In this document: in pieces, positions 1-12,193 of the stretch
Numbering within the stretch: the stretch's first letter is position 1
How the letters are laid out: every line of letters begins with the position of its first letter
NCBI GenBank assembly: GCA_001465935.1
Contig: LNKV01000036.1
Coordinates: 372,001 to 436,000 of the forward strand
Direction of reading: 5' to 3'
DNA length: 64,000 nt
From: Clarireedia homoeocarpa
Taxonomy: Eukaryota; Ascomycota; Leotiomycetes; Helotiales; Rutstroemiaceae
The notes under the pieces: generated by a model
Databases searched by the model: none
Seen by the model: the letters and a program-made list of their open reading frames with translations, nothing else
Told to the model about the DNA's origin: nothing
Program-made: the position numbers and the translations under genes

Positions 1-509
1 TGCGCAAACTCATGGCTAAGGCCCGCAGAAAGCGCGAAGAAAACATGCAAATTCAACTGATGGAAGAAACGCCCTGTCCTGTCACCCAACCAATTTCCTC
101 GGATCCAACCATGAATATCACAACCACTACTAACCTAAACACCACTGCTGCCACTGCACCTGATATCACATACACCCCGGATGACTACGTTCCACCACCA
201 CAACCCGCCGCTGTCCCTGTCTCTGAACAAACCCACCTCTACAGCAACCTCGCGGTCCCACCCCAAATAGTAGGCATGGGCATGCTCGCTCCCGAACAGA
301 TCCAACTACAGCTTCAGCAACAGCAGCTGCAAGCCCAGCAGCAAACCCCCTGGTTAATGGACGATAACGCGTTGCTGGATCTGGATATGAACGCGCTAGA
401 CGACGATGTGAACTGGCAGGGCTGGGAGGATCTTGTGCGGGATTTCCAGACGGCGCCGAGTCCTGATGTGAGGGCGCATACGTTGGGAGGCGTGGGAAAT
501 TGGTGGTAG
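1..509 (+). CDS. C-terminal part of a probable fungal-specific (Zn2Cys6-type) transcription factor, 5' truncated by window
   Basis: The frame is open from the first bases and ends at TAG 507-509, so the gene begins outside the window. The visible tail starts with a basic stretch (KARRKREE). A Pro/Thr/Asn-rich linker and a glutamine-rich run (QLQLQQQQLQAQQQ) follow. The end is an acidic, aromatic block (DDNALLDLDMNALDDDVNWQ). A Q-rich linker followed by an acidic WxxWEDLVRDF-like end is typical of the C-termini of fungal Zn2Cys6 regulators and could serve in activation. No DNA-binding domain is visible, so the class is inferred from this tail only. The ATG at 12 is probably internal. Confidence 0.55.
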   Translation, partial: RKLMAKARRKREENMQIQLMEETPCPVTQPISSDPTMNITTTTNLNTTAATAPDITYTPDDYVPPPQPAAVPVSEQTHLYSNLAVPPQIVGMGMLAPEQIQLQLQQQQLQAQQQTPWLMDDNALLDLDMNALDDDVNWQGWEDLVRDFQTAPSPDVRAHTLGGVGNWW

Positions 510-1183
510 ATGGCGGAAGTTGGGGAGAGTATGGGGGTGTTTTATTGTTTTTGGAAAGGAGAGGGAGATCCGTATGTGGATGAACTAGAATTCATTGTTT
601 TGGGGAATGGAATGGATGGCGTTCTTCCTTTCTTGGGAATATCAAAAGGCGGATCTTTACTTTGCCCCGTGTGGTAGGATTCGGCTACTTTTGGAATAGG
701 GCGCATTGGGTCGCTGTCGGCTTGTTACGGGATATGCATTACTGGCGATGCGAAACTGGGCTTTGATATAGCGTGCTAGTTGGTACACTTATTGGAAAAT
801 CTCCCCTCTGGCCTACTGTCTTTCATTGATGGTCCGGGAAGGGCATAAAGGGGGAAAGATTCGCTGCATGATTTATCTACGTATGAGTAGGGTGGTGAGA
901 AGCACGAATGAGAAAAACCAAGAAGAGAATGATCCCAATGAGTCTTGTTTGTAACATATGTAATATATTTTGATTCGTTATTTTGACTACCTAACACCGA
1001 AAACATTTTCTCCTCCCAAGTTTCAAATTCTATTGTTTGATGGAGTAGTACGCTTAACAAATAAATGAAAAACTAAATCAATAGGTACGTTTATAAAACC
1101 ATATCACCATCATCATCCATCCGTGTCTTCCTATGTACTGTACTTTCATATCGCATGCATACATGCAAGCCCCTCCCGGAATC
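510..1183. other. Convergent 3' intergenic region
   Basis: The 674 bases lie between the stop of the truncated regulator and the stop of the minus-strand mannosidase gene. I see only AT-rich 3'-UTR-like sequence. The minus-strand open frame at 776-1060 has no coding character that I recognise. Confidence 0.5.
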
Positions 1184-4100
1184 TCAAATGACAAAAATAT
1201 TGCCCACCACCAACCCCTGACTTTCAACATGATACCTCCTCCTAATTCCCACACTCTTCGCCCTCCTCAGGACCTCCACCGCCTCATCCCCGCCCCCAAT
1301 CATTACCATACTAATCTGATGATGTCTCAACAATCCACTTGGCGTAAGCTGCGGCTCATCCAGCAACGGTCTAATCAAGCGATGCTCGCCCTTAAGACTT
1401 CTCTGCTCATCCTCAATAGCATCCTCGCCATCGCTGTCGTCAGAAACCATGATCACGAGCTTGAGACCCCTAGATGTGGGCGTGAAGCTAGGGATGTTGG
1501 ACAGTTTTTCGGAAAAGGTGCAGCCGCCGCGTTTCATGACGATGATGTGGTGGTGGCGGGCGGATTCGTCGGGGAGTTTACCCGTGCAGGCGTGGCCGGC
1601 GAAGAATAGAGTTGTGAAGGAGAGAGTGACGGAGTTGGTTTTCACTGTATTGAGGTCGGGGGCTTCGGGGGCGTTGATGAGGAGGTGGGCGCCTTTACCA
1701 GTGGGGAGAACGGCGGGGATCGTAGCGTATGTATAGGTTGTTAAAGCTTCTGGTTGTGGGAGAAGAGTGGCGGATGGATCGCGCAGGGCGGAAGTTACCT
1801 GGTGGAGAAGGGAGCTAAGCATGGTTCTGTATTCGGCTGCGAGGCCAACTTTGCTCATAATGGCGTTGGTATCTAGTGATATACTGGGGGGATCATCTTC
1901 ATAGATCTCTTCTTCGTCCATATGTTCTTCGACACTCCCCGACATGTTCTGGCTTTGATCGAAAACGTGTTCCAGTTGGACGACAATATCTAGCATGACG
2001 GGATCTCTGATGCGTGTGAAGGACGGATCTGTTAGGTCTCCAATGACATCCCGTGGTATAAGTATCTGCTCATCTCGACCAAGTGGCATGTTAGCAATAG
2101 TTCCAACTCTCCAGGAGTCGGAAAGTCGACGATCGGCCCCGCCATACGACGTCAAAGATGATTCATGCACCATGCCCATCTTAAGTCCAGACAGAGTTTT
2201 GACCAATATGCCGTCATTCGTACGAACAAGACCTTGAGGACCAAGGACCATGTTAAAACCGTTGAGTACTGAGGCACTATGAAGCGGATTATTGTTTGGA
2301 AACTCAATCGTGAATGTGGTAGTAAGCGGAAGCCGATCGCAAGTTCCATTAATTGGCATCATTGAAGTTGGAAGTGTCCATGGGAAGTAGGTATGGTTGT
2401 TGACCTGAATATTCTCTCCTTCTATGGTAGCATGATGGTGGTTAGGAATCATATGTAGACCTATCAGACTGGAAGCGTGAAAGACGTCAGCCCTGGCGGC
2501 AGTGGAGGAAATTGTAAATGGAATGGGTGGAGGAGGTGCAGGACAAGTATCTCGAAGAGTCTCTCCAGAATGCGGTTCGACTGCTTTAGTAGTTGCAGGT
2601 TTGCGAGAAGCGAAGGGGGGATTCGCTTTGTCACGAGGAAGTAAGAGGGGATGACCTTCGGTCGTAAATACATATGGCGCATCGAGATCATTCAACGGAT
2701 GATCAGGGTCAAAAAGGAGATAGAGATATTTGGCAGTTTCTCCGAGGAAGAAGCTTTCCATGCGATCACTTTTCTCTCCCGTGCGAACGTCTTGGAGGCC
2801 TGACCAACCGCACTTAGTCCAGCATCTGCGCTTAATGTCCTTCAGTACCATCTCGCCAACATGAAGATACCAAGGATCTCGTGTTGCTCGATATAGGTGA
2901 TAGTTTGATTCAATGAATTCTGGTCGTCCGGGCCACCACCCCAACCCGCCTTCGATATGTCCGTCCCGTACAGACCATCTCTCAGGCAGCGCCGCGTATC
3001 TCGTCCATAGTGCAGTGTAAAGTAAGTTGGTCTCGATAGCTTCTTCAACTTCACCCGCAAGAGCCAGCAACCCGGGATAATAAGCCCCCAAACTATCAAT
3101 CCAAAATGCTTGAGGGGATCCAGTAACCAAATGAGCATTGACATAATGTGGGTGATGAGTAGGACTGTACAAATGTCTCCGAATCGCTGCATGAGCCTCG
3201 TGCCAAACAGCAAGAAATGCTTCGGGTGAGTTCTCTTCTTCACTTAAAGGGTTGTAGATTGTGTTGGGATCCAACCGAGAATCGTGATGCTGTTGCCTCT
3301 GTTTCGTTGTATTTGGTGTGCTATGACCGGAAAGTAGAACATGTGTTTTGAATGCATATTCAAAGAAGCTATCAGTGCCTGCGCCTATTCCAGCATAAGG
3401 CCCAATCCACTGTCCGTTTTCCGCATCGACACCTGCTCCGATAAGTCCAATATTACTTCTTCTATTCCATACAGCCCAGAAAGATCGCTTGGCGAGTTCC
3501 TCGAACCTTGAATCTCCAGTTAATCGACTCAACGTTGTAAACTCAAGCACTAAGCTTCCTGCTCCCGCGCTACATGTTTCAGTAATCTCAGGAGGACCAT
3601 CTTCGTCAGAAAAATCGCCCAAGCGCGATCCTTCGTGGAGGGGCGAGTTTGTATAGAATGGAATACCATGTCGCAGATTAACTCTAGGGTATGGCATGCC
3701 AGTCGCTGTATAAAAGGCTGGAAGCAGGCGTTCAGCTAGATCTGAGGCTAGACGTAGGAGCTGGCCATTATATCTGAATCCGTTTGGCCACGATATTGTG
3801 GGATGGTCATCCTTTGATTTGTCTTTCGTTCTAGTTGATTTGGGTCGTGGAGCGTAACCGGTCATCGGCAGGTCACCAATGGCAAAGAGATGAGCACTCA
3901 GTAACCCGCCAACTCCCCTTATGACAGTCTCAAACACCTGTACTTTGCTGTCCAAGTCGAATCCTCGAGCCCGTAATCCTTTCCCAGATGGTCCGCTTGT
4001 TCCGTCGCCATATTGTACTATCAGAGAAGCAACCCCATTCTGGAAATCCCTCAGAGCTTTTGCACCAGTTCCTGCTCCGTCCTGCGGGGTAGATGCCAAA

Positions 4101-4510
4101 ATAGCCAGAGTGGAAAGACTATCGATCAAAGTAAGAGAGTAATTTCCGAGCACATCGTTCAGTTCGACATGACGAGGATTCCGCGAATCTCGAGTTAAGG
4201 GAATACAAGAGACAGGTCTCAACTATGTTTTTTTTCTCGGGTTAGCCAGATTGAACGCGCGAGGCAGCCGGCATGCTCTAACCTCATCCTCTGGAAATGC
4301 GATGTTCATGTAGTTATCAAATCCATGATAGAACATGTCCACCGTTTCCTTTCGCAATTCTGCAATGCGCGCGGGCGTCATTGCATTGGCTAAAGACAGC
4401 CATATCGTAAGAGAAACAAGGAGTATCCATCTCGACCGAAAGATAGGTAATGCCTGAGTAGTGATCTGGAAGTTCGGCCGACCTCCTCGTAGCCATCGGC
4501 GCAGTGGCAT
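1184..4510 (-). CDS. MNL1: ER degradation-enhancing alpha-mannosidase-like protein (GH47, EDEM/Mnl1/Htm1) with PA domain
   Basis: Trims mannose from N-glycans of misfolded glycoproteins in the ER lumen, marking them for ER-associated degradation. There are two exons: 4510-4283 and 4222-1184. The intron (4282-4223, 60 nt) has an unusual GTTAGA donor and removes an in-frame stop. The joined frame reads FPEDE|LRPVSC, as in the family. The protein is about 1088 aa. An N-terminal hydrophobic signal/anchor (WILLVSLTIWLSLANA) is followed by a complete GH47 domain with blocks VLGNYSLTLIDSL, GVGGLLSAHLFA, TCSAGAGSLVLEF, RPEFIESNYHLYRATRDP, SFFLGETAKYLYLLF and TTEGHPL. Near the C-terminus a protease-associated-like segment (VMKRGGCTFSEK) matches EDEM3/Mnl1-type proteins. 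The start at 4510 puts the hydrophobic segment near the N-terminus; an upstream in-frame ATG at 4645 would add 45 residues. No KDEL-type end is seen. Confidence 0.93.
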
Positions 4511-5559
4511 CACCGATGCGATTTTATGAGAGAAGGCATGTGAAGAGAACGCCAGTTTACAGCACAAAACTGCGAATAATGACCTGGCAAATCTCACAGT
4601 TCGAAGCCGGTTCAAAACCACACGGAATTCGAGCTTTGGAACCAAAGTAAGATAATATAGGGAAGATGGTTGGGAGGTGAGCGCGGGGGAAATTCTTCAA
4701 AGAATGATCTGGCTTAAAGTGCTCGCTCACACGATTCATAATGATGGGATCCTTGGCGCCTCTTTTTTTAACGACGTCAATAACTGATCCGCACTTATCA
4801 ATACGCGAGACCACACACTAAATTCTATTTCAAAGCATTCCCTTCCCTTTCCACGTCTAGTAGCTATGTCCGGACCAGTATCCCAATTCCATTCAATTCG
4901 TGTCTACGAATATACGGTTCAAGAGGCGACGGCGACGACGACGACTGCGACGAATGCGAATTTTAGGACCCTTCTGGGGGGTCTCTCACGAGCAGATTGT
5001 TTAGAGGGGTTTATATATCATTAAATTCATCAAGAACATCGTCTGGTGGCCCTATGTTCTTGTGCCCAACTCTTTTCCTACATGTACTCTGTTCTGATAT
5101 TCCTTGAGCACTGTTCAGACAACCTGCTGCTTCGTACAATACAAATCGCACGGGAAGCCAGCCCATGCAATACCATGGTTGACGCTCAAGGCCTACCATC
5201 AATTTAACCTGATATCTTCCATCCAATCCAGGCCATCTTATATTTCGTTTGTTGTAAACTTCTCATTCGCCATCTGCTCAATCCGCCAACTCCATTCTCC
5301 CAATATTTGATCCCATATGCACCCCAGAACTCCAAAGACAAGACGAGACAAGACGGACAAGGCACGAGTCGTGAGACGCTACTCACGAGTTGTCTGCTTG
5401 TTACACATACCAACTGGCATGATGTGTGTACGGCATATTCTTAGCATATGGGGAGTACGTCCGCGGCGAAGTGGAATATTCATCAACATAGTCCCACATA
5501 AAAGGTTCATCTACGTCGTATTCGATTCGCTCCTGTTCGTTGCCCTGACAATTCACGAG
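4511..5559. other. Upstream region of the mannosidase gene
   Basis: About 1 kb of promoter and intergenic sequence. It contains a short GA/CG-rich run (gcgacggcgacgacgacgac, near 4927). The open frames here are short and lack coding character. Confidence 0.4.
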
Positions 5560-5988
5560 TCAGCATTTGCTCAAAAAGGTCATGGGAGAAGGTGCTAATC
5601 TCAAGTGATCTGGAGACTCGACTCTCAAACGAAAACCATCACTTACAACAGGACAATCAAAGTGAGCCAAAGTATTCTGCTTCGTCGGTCGACACAGCCT
5701 GTACTCAGGACAAAGCCTATGACTGACAAATTTGGTATGTTTGAGTTGCCATTTCTTGAGCTTAGGGCAGATAAAAATGCTGGTGCTTGATTCGCTGCAT
5801 CCAGTACATCGAACTTCCTGTTCTGTGCACATAGCGCTGATGGGAAACAGTAACAAGTACCAATAACACAATTGAGAGAAAAGATTCAAGTGATCTGAAG
5901 CAAGTTGCTACCTCGTCGAAATAGGAAAATTCCTCGCACATCCACATCCAGCGCACTGGGCAATATATAACTTCAAACGTTTGGACAT
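5560..5988 (-). pseudogene. Possible decayed gene for a small cysteine-rich protein
   Basis: Three overlapping minus-strand frames give one protein-like text only when read in succession. From ATG 5988 one frame reads MSKRLKLYIAQCAGCGCARN. The next frame continues FDEVATCFRSLESFLSI and ends near HQRYV. The third reads CTEQEVRCTGCSESSTSIF, then PKLKKWQLKHTKF and RLCPEYRLCRP, and stops at 5560. The CxxC-like pairs (CAGCGC, CTGC) suggest a small zinc-binding or Cys-rich fold. Two small indels (near T-rich 5930 and near 5833) break the frame. I found no splice pair that restores it: the GTAG-donor/CACAG-acceptor pair leads to an early stop. I do not recognise the family. It could also be a chance arrangement of open frames. 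Confidence 0.35.
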
Positions 5989-7788
5989 GAAGAAATATCT
6001 CTATCCTTTGATTGGTCTATCCTCATTTCCTTCGGGTTGGCGGAATTATAAGGCATAATACACGTATAAAAGGACCTGGGTGTACCAAGTGGTATGTTTC
6101 TACTCGAGCGCGACAACGCATGCAAGGTGATTTAGCGTCCATGCCGGACCTCTCCCCCACCATCATTTCTCAGCAATCAAAAGCTTCATTTTCTTCTTAT
6201 CTATCACATATCCCTCACTGTCCTATCCACAAAAGTAAACATTCCACCCACACCAAATTCTTGAAACATAATCATCTAAACAAACTCCTCCAATACGTCC
6301 AACTTTCTGCACTCTCACTCGATGGGATTGGTCCACGCCGAATTTCCCAAAGTAGTTCAGTCTCCCCGTGTTCGCATCCAGTTGATGCAATGTTTATCAA
6401 GGATATTTAACCGTTTGACCATGCTGTGTGCTGACAGGAGAAGTAGCGAGGATGACAATAGATTGAAACTCTCTCTCGGACGTTGCTAATGCCCTTGCTG
6501 AAGCAGCGTTACTTCACGGAAATTCGGTAGTTATTGTCCACTCAAGAAGTTTCAGGTTGATTTAGTTTGGTCTTTTTGACAACACGCAAGTGGGACCTAC
6601 ATATTCCAATATGGCTGCAAGGGATTCCTCACTTTAGATAGAATCAAAGGCTGTCATCATACTGGGTGGGTATTAGTGGTTCGTCTTCAAGTCTGCTCTG
6701 GAACAGAAAACCCCGAATGAAGTATTATAGCCTGCCTAGTGGTTCACAAAACTGTTTTCATATGACATATATCAGTCTGCCCCCAAAGAGAAACTTGATT
6801 CTACAGAGTATCGTTTGATCTATCAAGCGTCGATTTTGAAAACAAAGCAAGAGTTATATGACGGATCATCACCTCATTGAACATCTCCTGCAGGATATTT
6901 CTCCAACCTTACACGACCAACGCATATCCGCGCTTCAATATTCGGGCCTGTGTCGTCATATTCAAGAATAATAATCACATCGGGCACCACAGACGAACAA
7001 AATGTGCAATTTTGCTGAAGGCATACTACACTAATCACAGGTACTGAAATTCAGATCACCTCCATGATATCCATGTCATATTTTAAACGAATAACTCAAC
7101 TGAGCTGAACCATCCGAACATGTTCCTACCTCTCTATTCAGTTTTCTCATTGCCTGCTGGAAACAACCTCCTTCTCAGCAAGCAAAATATGCCGCGATAG
7201 GAAGTCGACTCCACCATCAACGACGACTGCTACGCTAAGTATTACTCACACAATCATTCTCACAGCACCCTCTTCGTATACGACACGTGACTGTGTTCCG
7301 GAAACATCAGAGATATGTTGGCTATGATGTGTGTTAATACTTCGACTACCACCCTTCTGCAAGATATGGAGTACCTCTACGGTCAACTTTTCAAGCATAC
7401 AATGGAGTTGTGGTTGTGGCCCCGTCCTCACAACAGCCATGTTTCATCGATCACCAGCAGAGCAACACCAAGAATCAACACTCTTCTCTCATCCACCAAT
7501 CTTTCACCAAATCTCTTTTCTTGTCCCAATCCTCACATTCTGACTCTATCCTTCTCCTAATTTTTAACCTCTCAACCACATATCGCAACTTACCGCCCCT
7601 CAAACACGACTACCTTTTAAGCAACTATCATCAAATCAGCATACTATCTCTTCCTATACACATATTTCCTCACTATCCATCGCCTTTCCTCTCCTTTCCT
7701 CCGCTTTCACTCCTTCCCTATATTCTCTCCGCGCGCGCACCTCAAGCTTCTAGGTGGCTATTCATTTATTTATTTATATATCCGTACT
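5989..7788. other. Long intergenic stretch, no gene recognised
   Basis: About 1.8 kb left of the MITE-like element. Open frames are short. The longest on the right (7410-7862) encodes Ser/Leu/Pro-rich low-complexity text produced by a pyrimidine-rich (CT) tract at roughly 7440-7740. I see no RNA gene or recognisable transposon here. Confidence 0.4.
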
Positions 7789-8094
7789 CCTTCACTAGTG
7801 GGTGTACTAAGTATCCGACCAACTTCGGATTTCTAATTGTTTACGTGAAATCCGGACATTGAGAAATTATATTTCTAATTGTTCAAGTGAAATCTGGACA
7901 TTTAAGAATTTATATATCTAATTATTTAAATGTAATCTGGACATTGAAAAACTTATATATCTGATTATCCCAATATAATTTAAATATTAAGAACTCGTGT
8001 ATATACCTACTAGAATAGAGATTTTAAAAAAATATATTTTAGTCGAATATTGAAGTTTTGGAGTTGGTCGGAGAGGTATATCTACTAGTGAAGG
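7789..8094. mobile_element. MITE-like element, ~306 bp, with ~40-bp imperfect terminal inverted repeats
   Basis: The left end begins CCTTCACTAGT. The right end, read on the opposite strand, also begins CCTTCACTAGT. After a diverged stretch both ends share CGACCAACT, so the inverted repeats reach about 40 bp. The bases ACT flank both sides (7786-7788 and 8095-8097), consistent with a 3-bp target duplication. The interior is very AT-rich and codes for nothing. Differences between the two ends are largely G/A and C/T, as RIP-type mutation or simple decay would give. A CACTA-like or Harbinger-like origin is possible from the 3-bp duplication and the CACTA within the end, but is not established. 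Confidence 0.7.
7831..8002. repeat. About four diverged ~43-bp tandem repeats inside the MITE-like element
   Basis: Units begin near 7831, 7873, 7916 and 7959 with TTCTAATT, TTCTAATT, ATCTAATT and ATCTGATT. They carry a shared core of the type GAAATC(C/T)GGACATT about 15 bases further on. Later units are progressively more AT-rich and the fourth is barely recognisable. Confidence 0.65.
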
Positions 8095-8461
8095 ACTGAG
8101 TCTGGTAGATATAACAGATTAACAGATTAAAGAGCTTGTTTCTGCCTTATCGTCAGGTGGAGAGGCGTTGTTAACATCTGTCTTAGGAGTTATCGGGAAA
8201 TTTCTTGGTGGCTGAGATGACTTGGTGAGATTCGCATGGTTGATATCAATATTTGATTTCCTCAATGGGTATCTATCGTCTGCTCTTCCTGTACATCCAT
8301 CCGTCATATTTACGTTGTCCACCATCATAAGATCCGCGCATGATTCATGCCGTGACGACTTTACGTCGTTTCATTCAGACCCTCGACTTGTCCTTCCCTA
8401 TCGGACTTCCACTCTGATACTCATCATGGTGCCCCATGAAATCCCAATGTCTCAAACCATC
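8095..8461. other. 3' region between the MITE-like element and the importin gene
   Basis: About 370 bases of spacer, probably including the importin 3' UTR. Nothing else recognised. Confidence 0.4.
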
Positions 8462-11400
8462 TCAATCCACGTTCCCTCCTTGTCCTAGTTTCTTCCACCC
8501 CTCTATCACATCCTTATCAACATTGATCAACCACTCCTGTTGGAATCTCTCTTCCCCGCCACAAACCTGCACGACATTCCCAAGCCTCTCCCTCACAAAT
8601 TCCCAAGCACTAACCCTATGCACCGGATCCTCCATCTTCCATACCCTCTTCCTAACCTCCTCCTGACTTTCATCTTCCCCTACAACTTGTTCGCCCCAGA
8701 TCAAGTTATCCCCTCCATCATCCCTCCCGGCCATCATCTCGCTAATAACACTCGTCCACATCGCGAAATAATCCTGCAACTTCCCCAGCACTAACGGCGT
8801 CATCGGTGGTGGCAGCTCCAGCATGCGAGTCAGAGCAAGACAAGATAGTTTCTGTCGTTCGATATTCGCCATACTGTCGAAATGGCGAAACCATTCATCG
8901 CTGAACCACTTCCATACATTTTCAACATTGCTATCGATGCTAGCGAGGATAGTGGCAAAGGTAGAAGGATCGGCAAGAGCGATGCGAGCGAGGATGGTGA
9001 AATAATCGGTTTCTACTACATCGTCTACTTTGGGGTATTTGCGATCCGGTCCCGTTGTTTGATGAGCTTCCCAAGCGTCACGAAGTCCGGCGAAGATCTT
9101 CTCAGTATATCCTGAGGTGTGTAGATCTTTTGCTATGAGCGTTACGCCACTCGAACCACCAAGCTTTTCAGCAGCACGAATGAGATCTTCCACGATTCGC
9201 GTAACCAAGCCAGAGAGTTCACGTTTGGTAACTCCAAGTAGTGTTGTCATATACGACAAGGTTCGTAATCTGACTGCATCACCGAGCATTGCTTCTGGTG
9301 CAAGTAAAAGGTATGCATTAATGATGTCGAGAACAACGCGAAGATTCTCCGAGCCAATTTCGAGTAGAGGGAATGTGTAATCTATCAAAGCGAGAATCTC
9401 GGGAGAAGCAGGCGAGGGTGTTTGAGCAAGGATTTGCGACCATAAATCAAGAGCTTCTTCCAAGAGGTATACTTGCATCTCCGATCCCGGTTCAACAGCG
9501 CGATGGATCAAAGGTAATATCAAAGCATGATATCTTTGAGCTTCTTTCTTCATCGAAGCTACGAGAGTCGAGAGAATTGATAGAATCGCCTGCTTCAGCA
9601 AATGCTCTTCTCCAGACGCTTCCCATAGACCAGGCAATATAGAAACAATTTGATCGGCATATGGAACAATATGATGCTCCATTCTGACTGCGATCATTCG
9701 AATAGTTTCCAGAATGACCAGCTTAGTTTCTGTATTTTCAACCTCTTGGATAAGTGTCATTATTCGACTGAGAATATCAGCAGCATATGGAAGGAACGAA
9801 TCGACCGAAAATTCAAAATCATCAACTACTGCTTTGAATTTACGTGCTGCCGTGATTCGGACAACATGGTCATTAGTCTCGTCCTCGGATTTGAGTAAAT
9901 GCTGGTAAATTTGATAGACCAATGGCCTGTTGGCTTGTGATACTCTAACAGTGATCCATTCACTAATGAGAATGGCAATTCGTCGTCGAAGAACCTTCCA
10001 ACCTTGTCCAGTCTGTTGCACATCATTAACTAGAGTGGATGTTAGAAATGAATCGAAATCAAAGCTTTGGTAAATCACTGCAGCCGAAAGGCCCATAGCC
10101 GTATACACAGCATCCTTAGTGACCACCGAATTCTCGTTGGTGCCTGCAACAGACTGAAAGAATTGTAGCAAAGGTTCGACAAGGAGATCCTTAAAGTTGA
10201 TGACAAGATCCATGAACAGCTTCTCAGCGCATGGTCGAACTTCAAATTCCCAACTATCACCGCCTCCCCCTTCTCGAATCTCCCATTCATCCTCATCCTC
10301 CTCCCAAGCCTCAAGATCAACTTGACGGAAGACAAAGAACTTGGTCACAATCACACTTGCTATTTGACTGACCAGTTCATCAGTGAGCAGCTGCGATTTG
10401 AGAAACGCTACAGCTTGCTTCTGCTCCTCTTTGACTTCGGGAGTTCTGTACTTGAAGGATTGCGTCGGGTTAAATGCCATTTTCATACAAGCTCTTAGAA
10501 GCGTGAGTCCTTTCAGACAGAGCTTTTCCAAGATTGGCCTGTCTTGCTTCGAACCATCATCAGTTTGCAGTGATTTGGCGCTGAAGTCTTGCGTTGCTGA
10601 CCCGTATGATTCTCCAAATTTGGCAACGAACCCCCAGTACCCTCTAACCAGATCTATAGAATTCGGTAAGAGCGCGAAAGCAGCAGGATGAGTATTTGAC
10701 ATTTGCACATGTAATTTCGCAAATTGCACAAGATGTCTCTCTACCAGTTCTTTTGCGGGGGATACCAAGATCGCTGGCTCAGCGTTTACCATGGAAAGAA
10801 ATTGGCCAAATTGCTGCTGTGATTGTTGCCAGAGCTGCTGGACATCTTTGTCATGATTGGGATATTCGTAACCAACGATGAGCAGTCGTCGAAGGATCTT
10901 GATAGCAATCAGACTGTTTTCCATAGAATCCATAGCCCCACCTTCATCGTTTGAGTTTTGTTCGAAGAATGAGAGCCATTGCGAAACCTTCTGCGAATAG
11001 ATTATATTCAGTAGAAAAACCATCTCCGGTGTAACAGACTGCAAGCTTGTTTGGCTCCGTCGTAACCGCGCAGTTGAGAGCTCCTTCACCACTTGTAATA
11101 ATATCAGCAATCCTCTTCGCAGATGAAGCTGGTTCGAGTCATTCGCCTTTCGTAACATTTGAATAAGATTGGTAAGAATATCCGGCCAGTCCATCGGATA
11201 ATCCACTCGAACTACCTTGGAGATCACCAAGGCATTTTGTAAAGCAAGTTGTGGATCTGCTTCTTCAAAGCCGCTTTCCAGTAGATGTGAACGAATATTG
11301 TCTTTTTCTTCCGCGGATATAGCATTCGGAGCTGTCTTTCGCCAGTATTTATCGATGCCATTCTTCAACTGTATGATCGCGAGGTATCTTATTTCAGATG

Positions 11401-11645
11401 GTAAGGACTTATCAAGGAATACTGCCTGGACAGAGGCTATCAGTTTTCTGAAAGCTCACAGCTCGTGGAAGGTAGAATACCTGCAGTAAAGAATAGTAAC
11501 CCCTCTGTGTCTTCCAAGCTTCTAGCTGTTGCGTTCCCGTCTGTATAGCTAGTTGCTGAGACGAGCCCGCCGACTGCAAGGCTAGATAGACGTGCTGGGG
11601 ATTAAGAGGAGCTGCCTCACCAGGAACTTCGATCGCAAACGCCAT
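8462..11645 (-). CDS. KAP120: Importin-beta family karyopherin (Kap120 / importin-11 type)
   Basis: A nuclear transport receptor that binds Ran-GTP and cargo and crosses the nuclear pore. There are two exons, 11645-11481 and 11425-8462, with a 55-nt intron (11480-11426; donor CAG|GTATTC, acceptor TGTCCAG). The splice joins YYSLLQ to AVFLDKSLPSEIRYLAIIQL in frame. The protein is about 1042 aa, a usual size for the family. Residues ~30-105 form the importin-beta N-terminal domain (LEAWKTQRGYYSLLQ, then LKNGIDKYWRK, then RVDYPMDWPDIL). The rest is helical HEAT-repeat-like sequence with an acidic insert (AWEEDEDEWEIREGGGGD) typical of importin-11/Kap120. It is transcribed divergently from the oxidoreductase at 12194 over a 548-bp spacer. 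Confidence 0.93.
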
Positions 11646-12193
11646 AATCGAATGTCAAAGCTCAAAGTTGGGAAGGAAACCAAAAGACAGGCAAATGCGC
11701 GCAAATTCTGTCGAGCGCCGAAGAAAGAAATGCCCGGTAATGATTGACAACTGTAAAAGCCGGCCCCACCATGCAAGCGGTTTTTTTCTGGTTCTTTGAG
11801 AACTTTTGGAACAAGCTTGTGACGCACAGTTCAGCCCTGTCAACGAGCTTCCCCGAGGATCAGCTGTGCCGACATCAAATCGGGAACTGTTGCTGCCATC
11901 CCGAGACATTGATTGTTCGGGATCGAGACATCTACTTGAAAATTGCGTGTGATATTTTCGAATTTGATTTCGCTGAAGCGTATATAATGCCATCAGATCA
12001 TCAGGTCGAAGGAAGGTGTCACAGATCTCGTTCCATTCCTCCCGCAGGATTGCAGATATCCTCAAAAGTACTTTTTATTGCTGCCGAGGTGTTTCGCACG
12101 ATGAATGTAGCTGACGAGATCTACCCCTCCTCCTTGCCCTCTGCTCCCCATCCCCTCCACCCATAAAACCCATCAACTTCAAATCTCTCCAAA
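11646..12193. promoter_or_regulatory. Divergent promoter region, importin gene and oxidoreductase gene
   Basis: The 548 bases separate two start codons on opposite strands and must hold both promoters. A TATATAA sequence occurs near 11982, about 210 bases before the plus-strand ATG. A CT-rich stretch (about 12120-12165) lies just before that ATG, as is common at fungal core promoters. These elements are inferred from sequence alone. Confidence 0.5.

Noticed and set aside
4609..4620. GGTTCAAAACC as a tRNA T-arm
   Set aside because: It lies at the 5' end of the mannosidase open frame and lacks the other tRNA arms.
7410..7862. 150-residue plus-strand frame
   Set aside because: Ser/Pro/Leu low-complexity product of a CT-rich tract, running into the MITE-like element.
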